This document shows, piece after piece, positions 24,138-33,500 of a stretch of 43,688 nucleotides of DNA. The DNA comes from JAVKSM01 sp039583705. GTDB taxonomy: Bacteria > Actinomycetota > Actinomycetes > Mycobacteriales > Pseudonocardiaceae. Location: contig JAVKSM010000007.1 in NCBI GenBank assembly GCA_039583705.1, positions 1 through 43,688 of the forward strand, read 5' to 3'. The notes under the pieces are model-generated. The model was not told the DNA's origin. It was given only the letters and a program-made list of their open reading frames with translations, and searched no databases. How positions within the stretch are numbered: position 1 is the first letter of the stretch; each line of letters starts with the position of its first letter. Made by a program: the position numbers and the translations under genes.

Positions 24138-24695
24138 TTGGCCACTCCTCTCGTCGAGATCCCGGGCTACGTAGCCGGCACCTGGGTGATCGACCCGGTG
24201 CACTCCGACGTCTCCTTCAGCGTCCGTCACATGATGGTGAGCAAGGTTCGAGGCCGCTTCGGCACGTTCAGTGGCCAGATCGTCACCGGTGAGGACCTCA
24301 CGGGCTCGAGCGTCACCGCCGAGATCGACCTCGGTTCGATCGACACCAACAACGCCCAGCGTGACCAGCACCTCCGCTCCGCCGACTTCCTCGAGGTCAC
24401 CAGCCACCCGACGATGACCTACCGCTCCAACCGGGTGCGCGCCGAGGGCGACGGCTACGTCGTGGACGGTGAGCTCACCCTGCACGGAGTGACCCGCGAG
24501 GTGCCCCTCGCCCTGGAGGTCAACGGGGTCGGACCCGATGTCTTCGGTGGTAGCCGGGCAGGCTTCTCGGCCACCACGACGATCAACCGCAAGGACTTCG
24601 GCATCGACCTCGACATGCCGATGGACGGCGGTGGCGTGGTCATCGGCGACAAGGTGCAGGTCGCCCTGGAGATCGAGGCCGTGTTGGGCGCCTGA
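24138..24695 (+). CDS. YceI-family lipid-binding-like protein
   Basis: A 185-residue YceI-type protein, a lipocalin-like beta barrel that binds isoprenoid or similar lipids. Motifs: IPGYVAGTWVIDPVHSDVSF, SVRHMMVSKVRGRFGTF, RDQHLRSADFLEVTSHPTM, GELTLHGVTREVPLALEVNG and FGIDLDMPMDGGGVVIGD. I choose the TTG at 24138 because AAAGGAG lies six bases upstream and the resulting start (ATPLVEIPGY) fits the family; an in-frame ATG at 24111 has no such site. There is no signal peptide, so it is probably cytosolic as in many actinobacteria. It is likely controlled by the divergent MarR regulator. It converges on arc with a 10-bp gap. Confidence 0.92.
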   Translation: MATPLVEIPGYVAGTWVIDPVHSDVSFSVRHMMVSKVRGRFGTFSGQIVTGEDLTGSSVTAEIDLGSIDTNNAQRDQHLRSADFLEVTSHPTMTYRSNRVRAEGDGYVVDGELTLHGVTREVPLALEVNGVGPDVFGGSRAGFSATTTINRKDFGIDLDMPMDGGGVVIGDKVQVALEIEAVLGA

Positions 24696-24705
24696 GCGGC
24701 TGGCG

Positions 24706-26499
24706 CTACAGGTACTGGCCGGTGTTGGACGCGGTGTCGATCGCCCGTCCGGACTCGGCGTTCTTCCCGGTGACCAGCGTGCGGATGTAGACGATGCGCT
24801 CGCCCTTCTTGCCGGAGATGCGCGCCCAGTCGTCGGGGTTGGTGGTGTTGGGCAGATCCTCGTTCTCGGCGAACTCGTCAACGATCGCGTCGAGCAGGTG
24901 CTGCACCCGCAACCCCGGCTGCCGGGTCTCCAACACCGACTTGATCGCCGACTTCTTGGCCCGGTCGACGATGTTCTGGATCATGGCTCCGGAATTGAAG
25001 TCCTTGAAGTACAGGACCTCCTTGTCGCCGTTGGCGTAGGTGACCTCGAGGAAGCGGTTCTCCTCGGTCTCGGCGTACATCCGCTCCACGACCCGCTGGA
25101 TCATCCCCTCGATGCACGCGTCGGGGCTGCCGGCGAACTCCGTGAGGTCGTCGCCGTGGATGGGCAGCGAGGGGATGAGGTACTTGGAGAAGATGTCCCT
25201 GGCCGCCTCGGCGTCCGGGCGCTCGATTTTGATCTTGACGTCGAGCCGGCCCGGTCGCAGGATCGCGGGGTCGATCATGTCCTCGCGGTTGGACGCGCCG
25301 ATGACGATGACGTTCTCCAGGCCCTCAACGCCGTCGATCTCCGAAAGCAACTGGGGGACGATCGTGGTTTCCACGTCGGAGGACACGCCCGAACCACGGG
25401 TACGGAAGATCGAGTCCATCTCGTCGAAGAACACGATCACCGGGGTGCCCTCGGACGCCTTCTCCCTGGCCCGCTGGAAGATCACCCGGATGTGCCGCTC
25501 GGTCTCGCCGACGAACTTGTTGAGCAGCTCAGGACCTTTGATGTTGAGGAAGTAGGACTTGGCCTCCCGGTCGTCGTCGCCCCTGGCGGTGGCCACCTGC
25601 CTGGCCAGCGAGTTCGCCACCGCCTTGGCGATGAGCGTCTTGCCGCATCCCGGCGGCCCGTAGAGCAGCACGCCCTTGGGCGGGCGCAGTTGGTACTCCC
25701 GGAACAGCTCCGCGTGCAGGAACGGAAGCTCCACCGCGTCGCGGATCTGCTCGATCTGGCGGCTGAGGCCTCCGATGTCGGTGTAGGCGACGTCGGGCAC
25801 CTCCTCGAGGACCAGATCCTCGACCTCTGCCTTGGGCACCCGCTCGTAGGCGTAGGCGGCCTTGGTGTCCACGAGCAGGGAGTCGCCAGGCTTGAGCGGT
25901 GCGGCGCCGTCGGCGACCAGCGGCTCGGCCAGCCATACCACCCGTTCCTCGTCGGCATGGCTGACCACGAGCGCCCGCATGCCTGGCTCGTCGTCGTCGA
26001 GGAGGATCTCCCGCAGTGCGCACACCTCGCCGGTGCGCTCGAACAGCCCCACCTCGACGACGGTCAAGGCCTCGTTCAGCCGCACGGTCTGGCCGCGGCG
26101 CAGGAGCTCGACCTCCACGGCGGGCGAGACCGAGACCCGCATCCGGCGGCCGGCGGTGAAGACGTCGACCGTGGAATCGTCATAGCCGGTCAGGAAGACG
26201 CCGTAGCCGCTGGGGGGCTGGGCGAGGCGGTCGACCTCTTCGCGCAGCGCGATGAGCTGGGCCCGGGCCTCCTTCAGCGTTTCAGCCAGCTTGTCGTTGC
26301 GCTCAGTGAGCTGGGTGACACGGCTGCTCGACTCGGCCAGCCGCTGCTCGAGGATGCGGGTGTGCCGCGGGGACTCACTGAGCTTGCGGCGTAGCAGGGC
26401 GACCTCGTCCTCGAGGAAGCGGATCTGCGCCGTGAACTCGGCTGCGCTCCTGTCACGGCCGTCGTCGGATCGAGTCCTGGGGTCGTCGTAAGGGTTCAC
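24706..26499 (-). CDS. arc: Proteasomal AAA+ ATPase Arc/Mpa
   Basis: A 597-residue ATPase that unfolds pupylated proteins and feeds them to the 20S proteasome. It has an N-terminal coiled coil (about 22-95, recognising Pup), two OB folds (about 97-235), then the AAA+ domain with Walker A GPPGCGKT (281-288) and Walker B VIVFFDEMDSI (354-364). It ends in GQYL, the hydrophobic-Tyr-x motif that docks on the proteasome ring. The GTG start at 26499 has GGAGGAGG upstream. In M. tuberculosis dop, pup, prcB and prcA follow nearby on the same side; here the convergent yceI gene and the transposon occupy that place, so they are displaced or lie elsewhere. Confidence 0.96.
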   Translation of the reverse strand: MNPYDDPRTRSDDGRDRSAAEFTAQIRFLEDEVALLRRKLSESPRHTRILEQRLAESSSRVTQLTERNDKLAETLKEARAQLIALREEVDRLAQPPSGYGVFLTGYDDSTVDVFTAGRRMRVSVSPAVEVELLRRGQTVRLNEALTVVEVGLFERTGEVCALREILLDDDEPGMRALVVSHADEERVVWLAEPLVADGAAPLKPGDSLLVDTKAAYAYERVPKAEVEDLVLEEVPDVAYTDIGGLSRQIEQIRDAVELPFLHAELFREYQLRPPKGVLLYGPPGCGKTLIAKAVANSLARQVATARGDDDREAKSYFLNIKGPELLNKFVGETERHIRVIFQRAREKASEGTPVIVFFDEMDSIFRTRGSGVSSDVETTIVPQLLSEIDGVEGLENVIVIGASNREDMIDPAILRPGRLDVKIKIERPDAEAARDIFSKYLIPSLPIHGDDLTEFAGSPDACIEGMIQRVVERMYAETEENRFLEVTYANGDKEVLYFKDFNSGAMIQNIVDRAKKSAIKSVLETRQPGLRVQHLLDAIVDEFAENEDLPNTTNPDDWARISGKKGERIVYIRTLVTGKNAESGRAIDTASNTGQYL

Positions 26500-26792
26500 G
26501 GCGGCCTCCTCCCGTACTCCGGTAGCCGCCACGGTACCTGCCAAACCCCGCCCTGGCGGGACGATGGATCGGTGACGCACTTCTCACGCTTCCCCCTTGC
26601 GGGACGGCCTGGAGTGTGCCGCAGCTCACAGCAGGGGGTGCCGGGGCGCCCCCGGGACGGCCGGTGGTCGGGCACTTCGGGCGGCCACCGCCGGACCGGC
26701 GCCCCGGGAGACCTGGCCGGGGGCCGCATGCCCCGGCTGCGCCAGCCGCTAACCTGCCCCGTCGCCCGCCGGCCGCACCCGAGGAGTCCCGG

Positions 26793-27347
26793 ATGCCCGT
26801 CCCTCCCCTGCCCGGTCCCCCTGGCCCGCCATCTCCGCCCGGTGAGCGCGGTCAGCCGGCATCCGCGGCGGGGACGTCGCAGCCGGCTCCGGCCCCGCCG
26901 CGCCGGAGCAGGTTGCCGTTGGTCCTCGGCGGCGTCGGGGTGCTGGCGCTCGCCGTCGTCCTCGTCCTGGTCTTCGTGGTCTTCCACGTCTTCCCTGCCG
27001 GCGGCACGAACACGCCCACGGCCGCCGCGCAGACCTTCGTCGACGCGGTCAACACCAAGGACGTCAACCGCTTGCGCGGGGTCACCTGCAGTGCCCAACA
27101 GGGCTCTGTCGAGGCTGCGCAGATGCTCTTCAACCCCGCCAGCCGGCCGGATGTTCCACCGGAGTACCGCAACATCTCGATCACAGCGAAGCTGGGTGCG
27201 GTGCGTCAGACCGACGCCTCGCATGCCAGCGCGACCATCACGGTGATGTTCCACAACGTCCCGCCGCCGGCCAGCCAGTTCCTGCACGACGTCACCCAGG
27301 ACGTCGCCTTGGTCACGGAGAACGGGGACTGGAAGCTCTGCGGGTAG
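26793..27347 (+). CDS. Membrane-anchored protein with DUF4878-like domain
   Basis: A 184-residue protein with a Pro-rich cytosolic start (PVPPLPGPPGPPSPPG), one transmembrane helix (about 43-66, LVLGGVGVLALAVVLVLVFV) and an exported domain starting PTAAAQTFVDAVNTKDVNRL and ending ENGDWKLCG. The NTF2-like layout with a helix of FVDAVN type resembles DUF4878. Two cysteines (in GVTCSAQQ and WKLCG) may form a disulfide. The ATG has GAGGAG at six bases. Its function is unknown. It is divergent from arc and converges on trmI with a 7-bp gap. Confidence 0.8.
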   Translation: MPVPPLPGPPGPPSPPGERGQPASAAGTSQPAPAPPRRSRLPLVLGGVGVLALAVVLVLVFVVFHVFPAGGTNTPTAAAQTFVDAVNTKDVNRLRGVTCSAQQGSVEAAQMLFNPASRPDVPPEYRNISITAKLGAVRQTDASHASATITVMFHNVPPPASQFLHDVTQDVALVTENGDWKLCG

Positions 27348-27354
27348 CCGGTGG

Positions 27355-28185
27355 TCAACCCCGGCTGGGGCGTCGTTGCGGCCGGGGCGGGGTGACCCCC
27401 TGCGCCAGCCGGCGTGCGGTCAGCAGGAAGGCGGTGTGGGCCACCATGCGGTGCTCCGGCCGCACCGCGAGCCCGACGACGTGCCAGGGCCGGACCAGGC
27501 ACTCCCAGGCGAGGGGCTCGGTCCAGCACTGCTGGTCCCGCAGCGCTTCGGCGGTCCTGGAGAGCTGGGTGGTGGTCGCGACGTAGACCGTGAGCACGCC
27601 ACCGGGTGTGAGCGCGGCAGCCACCGTGGGCAGCGCTTCCCACGGCGCGAGCATGTCGAGCACGGCGCGGTCGGCCGCGGCGCCGTCGTGGCTGGCGACG
27701 TCGGCCAGTCGCAGGGTCCAGTTCGACGGCCTGGTGCCGAAGAAGCGCTCGACGTTGCGGACCGCGTGCTCGGCGTGGTCCGGCCGGATCTCATAGGAGG
27801 TGACCACCCCGTCAGGCCCTACGGCGCGCAGCAGTGAGCAGGTCAGCGCTCCGGAGCCGGCTCCGGCCTCGATCACCCTGGCGCCGGGGAACACGTCGCC
27901 GTACATGAGGATCTGCGCGGCGTCCTTCGGGTAGACGACCTGTGCGCCGCGCGGCATGGAGAGCACGTAGTCGGCCAGCAGCGGGCGCAGCGCGAGGTAC
28001 GGCGTGCCGGTCGCCGAGCGCACCACACAGCCTTCCGGCGCCCCGATGAGATCGTCGTGCGCCAGCCCGCCCCGATGGGTGTGGTACTGCCCGCCGGGCT
28101 CCAGCACCAAGGTGTAACGCCGACCTTTCGGGTCGGTGAGCTGCACCCGGTCGCCTGGGCGGAACCGGCCGGAGGCGGTGGTCAC
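27355..28185 (-). CDS. trmI: tRNA (adenine-58-N1)-methyltransferase TrmI
   Basis: A 276-residue SAM-dependent enzyme that methylates A58 in the T loop of tRNA. Motifs: PGDRVQLTDPKGRRYTLVLE at the N-terminus, YPKDAAQILMYGDVFPG, and the SAM site VIEAGAGSGALTCSLLRAVG, with SYEIRPDHAEHAVRNVERFF next, then DRAVLDMLAPWEALP. The GTG at 28185 is chosen because its product starts like other family members; the frame extends further upstream only through random sequence of the divergent promoter. No clear ribosome site precedes it, so the mRNA may be leaderless. It keeps its usual actinobacterial place between arc and a RecB-like nuclease. Confidence 0.93.
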   Translation of the reverse strand: MTTASGRFRPGDRVQLTDPKGRRYTLVLEPGGQYHTHRGGLAHDDLIGAPEGCVVRSATGTPYLALRPLLADYVLSMPRGAQVVYPKDAAQILMYGDVFPGARVIEAGAGSGALTCSLLRAVGPDGVVTSYEIRPDHAEHAVRNVERFFGTRPSNWTLRLADVASHDGAAADRAVLDMLAPWEALPTVAAALTPGGVLTVYVATTTQLSRTAEALRDQQCWTEPLAWECLVRPWHVVGLAVRPEHRMVAHTAFLLTARRLAQGVTPPRPQRRPSRG

Positions 28186-28275
28186 GGCGGCCGAGCCTAG
28201 GCGGTACGCCTGCGGCCCACGAGACGGCGGTGGGCTGGCGGTGGGCCGTCGGTGGGCTGCCCTACGCTCCGGCTC

Positions 28276-29169
28276 GTGAGCGCCCCAGCGAAGCTGCCGG
28301 CCGCGGCTGCGGCGAGCCCGATCCGACGCCCGGCGCTCTCGCCGTCGCGGGCCGGAGACTTCAAGCAGTGCCCGCTGCTCTACCGGTTCCGCGCCGTCGA
28401 CCGGCTTCCTGAGACGCCGGGCCGGGCGCAGGTGCGAGGCACCGTCGTGCACGCCGTCCTGGAACGGCTCTACGCGCTTCCGCCGCGGCAGCGGCTACCC
28501 GGGCAGGCCCGTGGGCTCGTCGAGTCGGTGTGGGCGCAGGTGCTGGCCGGGGCGCCCGAACTGGCCGGGCTGTTCGCCGGCCCGGAAGACCCGGAGCTGG
28601 CCGGCTGGCTCGACTCCGCGCGGGCGTTGCTCGACGGCTACTTCGCGATGGAGGATCCGCGTCGGCTGGAGCCCGAGGCCTGCGAGGTCCTCGTCGAGGC
28701 CGAGCTGCCGTCCGGGGTGCTGCTGCGCGGCTACGTCGACCGGCTCGACGTCGCGCCAACCGGCGAGGTGCGGGTCGTCGACTACAAGACCGGGGCGGCG
28801 CCGCGGGAGGTGTCCGAGGCCAAGGCGCTGTTCCAGATGAAGTTCTACGCGCTGGCGCTGCTGCTGACCCGGGGCGTGGTGCCCCGTCAGCTCCGTCTCA
28901 TGTACCTCGCCGACATCGAGTCGCTGACCTACTGTCCGGACGAGGTCGAGCTGCGGCGTTTCGAGCGGACCCTGGAGGCGATCTGGGCCGCGATCCGCCG
29001 TGCCGGGCGCACCGGGGACTTCCGGCCCAGCCCCAGCCGACTGTGCGACTGGTGCCCCCATCAGGCGCTCTGCCCGGTCTTCGGCGGCACGCCGCCGCCC
29101 TACCCCGGGTGGCCCGAACCGGACCTGGATGGCGCCGACGCTCAGACCGTGCTGGACCGGGCGGAGTGA
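28276..29169 (+). CDS. RecB-like PD-(D/E)XK nuclease with Fe-S cysteines
   Basis: A 297-residue nuclease of the Cas4/AddB-like RecB group. It reads LSPSRAGDFKQCPLLYRFRA with Cys32, a GTVVHAVLERLY helix (catalytic His), then LLRGYVDRLDVAP and VRVVDYKTGAAP with the catalytic Asp and Asp-x-Lys, and QMKFYALALLL. The end carries LCDWCPHQALCPVF, three cysteines which with Cys32 form a typical 4Fe-4S cluster. It probably acts on single-strand DNA ends; its exact role in actinobacteria is not settled. The GTG start at 28276 is close to the promoter shared with divergent trmI. The same neighbour order occurs in M. tuberculosis. Confidence 0.9.
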   Translation: MSAPAKLPAAAAASPIRRPALSPSRAGDFKQCPLLYRFRAVDRLPETPGRAQVRGTVVHAVLERLYALPPRQRLPGQARGLVESVWAQVLAGAPELAGLFAGPEDPELAGWLDSARALLDGYFAMEDPRRLEPEACEVLVEAELPSGVLLRGYVDRLDVAPTGEVRVVDYKTGAAPREVSEAKALFQMKFYALALLLTRGVVPRQLRLMYLADIESLTYCPDEVELRRFERTLEAIWAAIRRAGRTGDFRPSPSRLCDWCPHQALCPVFGGTPPPYPGWPEPDLDGADAQTVLDRAE

Positions 29170-29202
29170 GCCCACGATCAATGGGACGGGTCAGGTCGCC
29201 TG

Positions 29203-30111
29203 TCAACGGGGCGGGTCAAGCTCGCCGTTGACGACGCCCAATGCCCGACAGGAGCGAATCTCGGAGCTGAGGATGGCGCGGCAGCCCAACTTCGCGAGCA
29301 GGTCCATGATCCGGTTGACCTCATTGCGAGCGACCATCGAACGGATGGCGACCCACTCCTGGTCTGCCAGCGACGCCACCGTCGGGGACAGCAGCCCGGG
29401 CGTGAGCTTGATCGCGTCGTCCTTCTTGGCGAGTGGACAGTCGTAGTCGACCATGAGGTACCTGCGGGCATAGACCACGCCGCGCAGGCGCTCCACGAAA
29501 CGGTCCTTCTCCGCGACGGAGTCGGGCGGGTCCGGCTTCTGGTTGGGCTTGGGAAGCCGCTCGACGAGGACCGCCTCCGACTCGAGGATCGCCGGGCCGA
29601 TCACGGCCAGGCCATGCTGTTCCAGAGTTCGTCCGGACCCGACGACGTCGGCGATCGCGTCGGCCACGCCGAGCTGCACCGAGATCTCCACCGCGCCGTC
29701 GAGCCGGATCACCTCGGCCGCCCGCACCCCGTGGATGGCCAGGTGGGCGCGCACCAGGTGGGGGTATGAGGTCGCGATCCGTTTGTCCTTGAGGTCCTCG
29801 AACCTCAGGTTGTCCCGCTTCGGGCCGGCGTAGCAGAACTTCGAGGCGCCGAAGCCGAGCCCGAGCCGCTCGGCCACCGACGCCCCGGACTCCTTGGTGA
29901 GATCCTGACCGGTGATGCCCAGGTGCAGCAGGCTGTCGGCCACGTAGGTCGCGATGTCCTTGGGCCGCAGGTAGAAGAACGTGACCTCGTTCTCGTCATC
30001 GACCACGGTGAGGTCGCGGGTGTCGGTGCGCTGGCGGTATCCGGAGTCGCGGAGCAGGGTGACGGCCGCCTCGGCCAGCGAGCCCTTGTTGGGGACGGCG
30101 ACGCGCAGCAT
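29203..30111 (-). CDS. hisG: ATP phosphoribosyltransferase HisG (long form)
   Basis: A 302-residue enzyme for the first step of histidine synthesis, joining ATP and PRPP. It starts MLRVAVPNKGSLAEAAVTLL, and the PRPP-binding region is VQLGVADAIADVVGSGRTLE. The C-terminal ACT-like domain (from about 215, with LVERLRGVVYARRYLMVDYD-type sequence) marks the long, hexameric form that is feedback-inhibited by histidine and needs no HisZ. It follows hisE with a 25-bp gap on the same strand, forming the usual actinobacterial hisE-hisG operon. No defect is visible. Confidence 0.97.
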   Translation of the reverse strand: MLRVAVPNKGSLAEAAVTLLRDSGYRQRTDTRDLTVVDDENEVTFFYLRPKDIATYVADSLLHLGITGQDLTKESGASVAERLGLGFGASKFCYAGPKRDNLRFEDLKDKRIATSYPHLVRAHLAIHGVRAAEVIRLDGAVEISVQLGVADAIADVVGSGRTLEQHGLAVIGPAILESEAVLVERLPKPNQKPDPPDSVAEKDRFVERLRGVVYARRYLMVDYDCPLAKKDDAIKLTPGLLSPTVASLADQEWVAIRSMVARNEVNRIMDLLAKLGCRAILSSEIRSCRALGVVNGELDPPR

Positions 30112-30136
30112 GGGGTGTCTCCCGGGACGGGCCGGT

Positions 30137-30400
30137 CTACAGGAACTTGTAGACGTCTTCGAGGGTCAGCCGGCGGCCCAGCATGAGCACCTGGACCCGG
30201 TACAGCAGCTGGGAGATCTCCTCGGCGAGCTCGTCGTCCGGCTGGTGCTCGGCGGCAAGCCATACCTCGCCTGCCTCCTCCAGGACCTTCTTGCCCTGCT
30301 CGTGGGTGCCCGCGTCCAGGGCGAGCACGGTGGCCGAGCCCTCGGGGCGATCCGAGGCCTTACGGCTGAGCTCGTAGAACAACTCATCGAACGTCTTCAC
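30137..30400 (-). CDS. hisE: Phosphoribosyl-ATP pyrophosphatase HisE
   Basis: An 87-residue enzyme that hydrolyses phosphoribosyl-ATP, the second step of histidine synthesis. It has the MazG-like helix pattern KTFDELFYELSRKASDRPEG, then GKKVLEEAGEVWLAAEH and DDELAEEISQLLYRVQVLML, with the Glu-x2-Glu metal ligands. I prefer the GTG at 30400, with GGGAGG ten bases upstream; an in-frame ATG at 30418 lacks a ribosome site. It is co-transcribed with hisG. Confidence 0.95.
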   Translation of the reverse strand: MKTFDELFYELSRKASDRPEGSATVLALDAGTHEQGKKVLEEAGEVWLAAEHQPDDELAEEISQLLYRVQVLMLGRRLTLEDVYKFL

Positions 30401-30491
30401 AGATACCGATCCTCCCATCGCCCAGTATTCGCTACGCACGGCGGATACGGACGGTGGCGGGCGCCCGGCATCTGCTGACGGTGTGTCACAT

Positions 30492-30516
30492 GCGGCCGGT
30501 GGCTCGAACCGGCCGC
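30492..30516. terminator. Hairpin between metH and hisE
   Basis: GCGGCCGGT and ACCGGCCGC form a perfect 9-bp stem around a 7-base loop. It lies between the metH stop and the hisE start, both on the minus strand, and probably ends metH transcription. It lacks a U-tract, as is common in actinobacteria. Confidence 0.5.
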
Positions 30517-30582
30517 CCCCCGGCGGGCGCAGAGCCGGACGAATCACCCTGTGCGACCAGCGGTGCCCGCCTGGCATCGACC

Positions 30583-33500
30583 TCAGTGCGCATTGAAGTA
30601 CTTGGCTTCCGGATGGTGGGCGACCAGGGCGTCGGTGGACTGCTCCGGGTGCAGCTGGAACTCCTCGGACAGCCCGACCCCGATCCGCTCCGGCCGTAGC
30701 AGCTCGACGATCTTGGCGCGGTCCTCCAGGTCGGGGCAGGCACCGTAACCCAGGGAGTAGCGGGCGCCCCGGTAGCCCAGCTTGAAGAAGTCCTCCACCT
30801 GCGGCGGATCCTCGTCCGACAGGGCGCTCCCGGTGGGGAAGTGCAGCTCCTCGCGGACCCGTCGGTGCCAGTACTCCGCCAGCGCCTCGGTGAGCTGCAC
30901 CCCGAGCCCGTGGACTTCGAGGTAGTCGCGGTAGGCGTCCTTGGCGAAGAGCTCGGCGGCGCACTCGCTGATCGCGCCGCCCATCGTGACGAGGTTCACC
31001 GGCAGCACGTCGACCTCACCGGCGGCGGCCGCGAGCTGGCGTGGGCGGAAGAAGTCGGCCAGGCACAGGTGCCGGTCGCGGCGCTGGCGCGGGAAGGTGA
31101 ACCGGCAGCGTTCCGGCGCGTCCGGCGCCGGCTCGGTGAGCACCACCAGCGAATCCTGCTCGGCCACGCACGGGAAATAGCCGTGCACCACCGCGGCGTG
31201 CGCGAGCACACCCTCGGTGGCCAGCCGGTCCAGCCAGTACCGCAGCCGGGGCCGGCCGTCGGTCTCCACCAACTCCTCGTAGCTCGGCCCGGTCCCGCCT
31301 CGATTGCCCTTCAGCCCCCACTGACCGAGGAACGTCGCACGCTCGTCGAGCATCGCCGCGTACTGCGCCAGCGGCACGCCCTTGACCACCCGGGTACCCC
31401 AGAACGGCGGCAGCGGCAGCGGCACGTCGGTGGCGACGTCGGAACGCGCCGGCAGCTCGACCGGCCCGGCAATGCTGCGGCGTTGCTCGGCGATCCGCCT
31501 GGCCCGTTCGTGGCGGGCCCGTCGCTCCTCGGCCTTCACCGCCTCAGCCGGGTCCCGACCGGCTCCCTCGCCGCGGGCCGTTGCCATCACCCGGTCCATG
31601 AGCCGCAGCCCCTCGAAGGCGTCCCGCGCGTAGAAGACGTCACCCGCGTAGCGCTCGGCCAGGTCGTTCTCCACGTAGGAACGGGTGAGCGCCGCGCCGC
31701 CGAGCAGCACCGGCCAACGCCCCGCCACACCGCGGCTGTTCATCTCCTCCAGGTTGTCACGCATGACGACCGTGGACTTCACGAGCAGGCCCGACATCCC
31801 GATGGCATCCGCGTCGTGCTCCGCGGCCGCCTCGAGGATGGCGTTCACCGGCTGCTTGATGCCGAGGTTGACCACGGTGTAGCCGTTGTTGGACAGGATG
31901 ATGTCGACGAGGTTCTTCCCGATGTCGTGCACGTCGCCCTTGACAGTGGCCAGCACGATCGTGCCCTTGCCCGTGGTGTCGCTGTGCTCCATGTGCGGCT
32001 CGAGGTGGGCCACCGCGGCCTTCATCACCTCGGCCGCCGTGAGCACGAACGGCAGTTGCATCTGCCCGGAGCCGAACAGCTCGCCGACCGTCCTCATCCC
32101 CGCCAGCAGGGTGTCGTTGATGATCGCCAGCGCGGGCCGGGACCCCAGCGCCTGGTCGAGATCCTGTTCGAGGCCGGCTCGTTCGCCGTCGACGATGCGC
32201 CGTTCCAGCCGCTCGAACAGTGGCAGCCGGGACAGCTCCTCGGCCCGGCTGGCCCGTGCCGACGCCGCGGACACGCCTTGGAAGAGCTCCATGAACCGCG
32301 CGAGCGGATCGTAGGAGTCGCGCCGCCGGTCGTAGACGAGGTCGAGCGCGACCAGTCGCTGCTGCTCCGGGATCCGCGCCATCGGCAGGATCTTGGAGGC
32401 GTGCACGATCGCGGTGTCCAGCCCGGCTGTGACGCACTCGTGCAGGAACACCGAGTTGAGCACCTGGCGGGCCGCCGGGTTGAGCCCGAAGGACACGTTG
32501 GACACGCCGAGGGTGGTCTGGACCTCGGGCCAGCGGCGTTTGACCTCGCGGATCGCCTCGATGGTCTCGACAGCGTCCCGGCGGACCTCGTCCTGCCCGG
32601 TGGAGATCGGAAAGGTCAGGCAGTCGATGATGACGTCACTGGTGCGCATCCCCCAGTTCGTGGTGAGGTCGGAGACGAGCCGGCCGGCGACGGCCACCTT
32701 CCACTCCCGGGTCCGGGCCTGGCCCTGCTCGTCGATGCACAGGGCCACCACCGCGGCACCGTGCTCGCTGGCCACCTCCATGGTGTTGGCGAAGCGGGAG
32801 CCCGGCCCGTCGCCGTCCTCGTAGTTCACCGAGTTGACCACGCAGCGCCCGCCGAGCCGCTCCAGCCCGGCACGCAGCACCTCGGGCTCGGTGGAGTCCA
32901 GCATGATCGGGAGGGTGGACGCGGTGGAGAGCCGCCCGGCGAGCTCGGCCATGTCGGCGACCCCGTCCCGGCCGACGTAGTCCACGCACAGGTCGAGCAG
33001 GTGGGCGCCGTCCCGGGTCTGCTCCCGGGCGATCTCGACACAGCGGTCCAGGTGCCCCTCCAGCATGGCGTCCCGAAACGCCTTGGAGCCGTTGGCGTTG
33101 GCCCGCTCGCCGATCACGAGCACGCTGGTGTCCTGCCGGAACGGCACCGAGGCGTACAGCGAGGACGCGCCGGGCTCGGGTCGGGGCCGGCGAGGTGCCG
33201 GCACCACCTCCGCCACCGCCTCGACGACCGCACGCAGGTGCTCCGGCGTGGTTCCGCAGCAGCCGCCGACCAACCGCACGCCGTAGTCCGCCACGAACGA
33301 GGCGAGCGCCTCGGCGAGCGCGTCGGGCGTCAGCGGGTAGACCGCACCCTCGGGACCGAGCTCGGGAAGCCCGGCATTGGGCATCACGCACAGCGGGATC
33401 CGCGCGTGGCGGGAGAGCTGTCGCAGGTGCTCGCTCATCTCGGCGGGGCCGGTGGCGCAGTTCAGCCCGATGGCCTCGATCCGGAGCGGCTCCAGCGCGG

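Noticed and set aside
24538..26394. A 618-codon plus-strand open frame
   Set aside because: It is the antisense shadow of arc, which has clear Walker motifs and a ribosome site.
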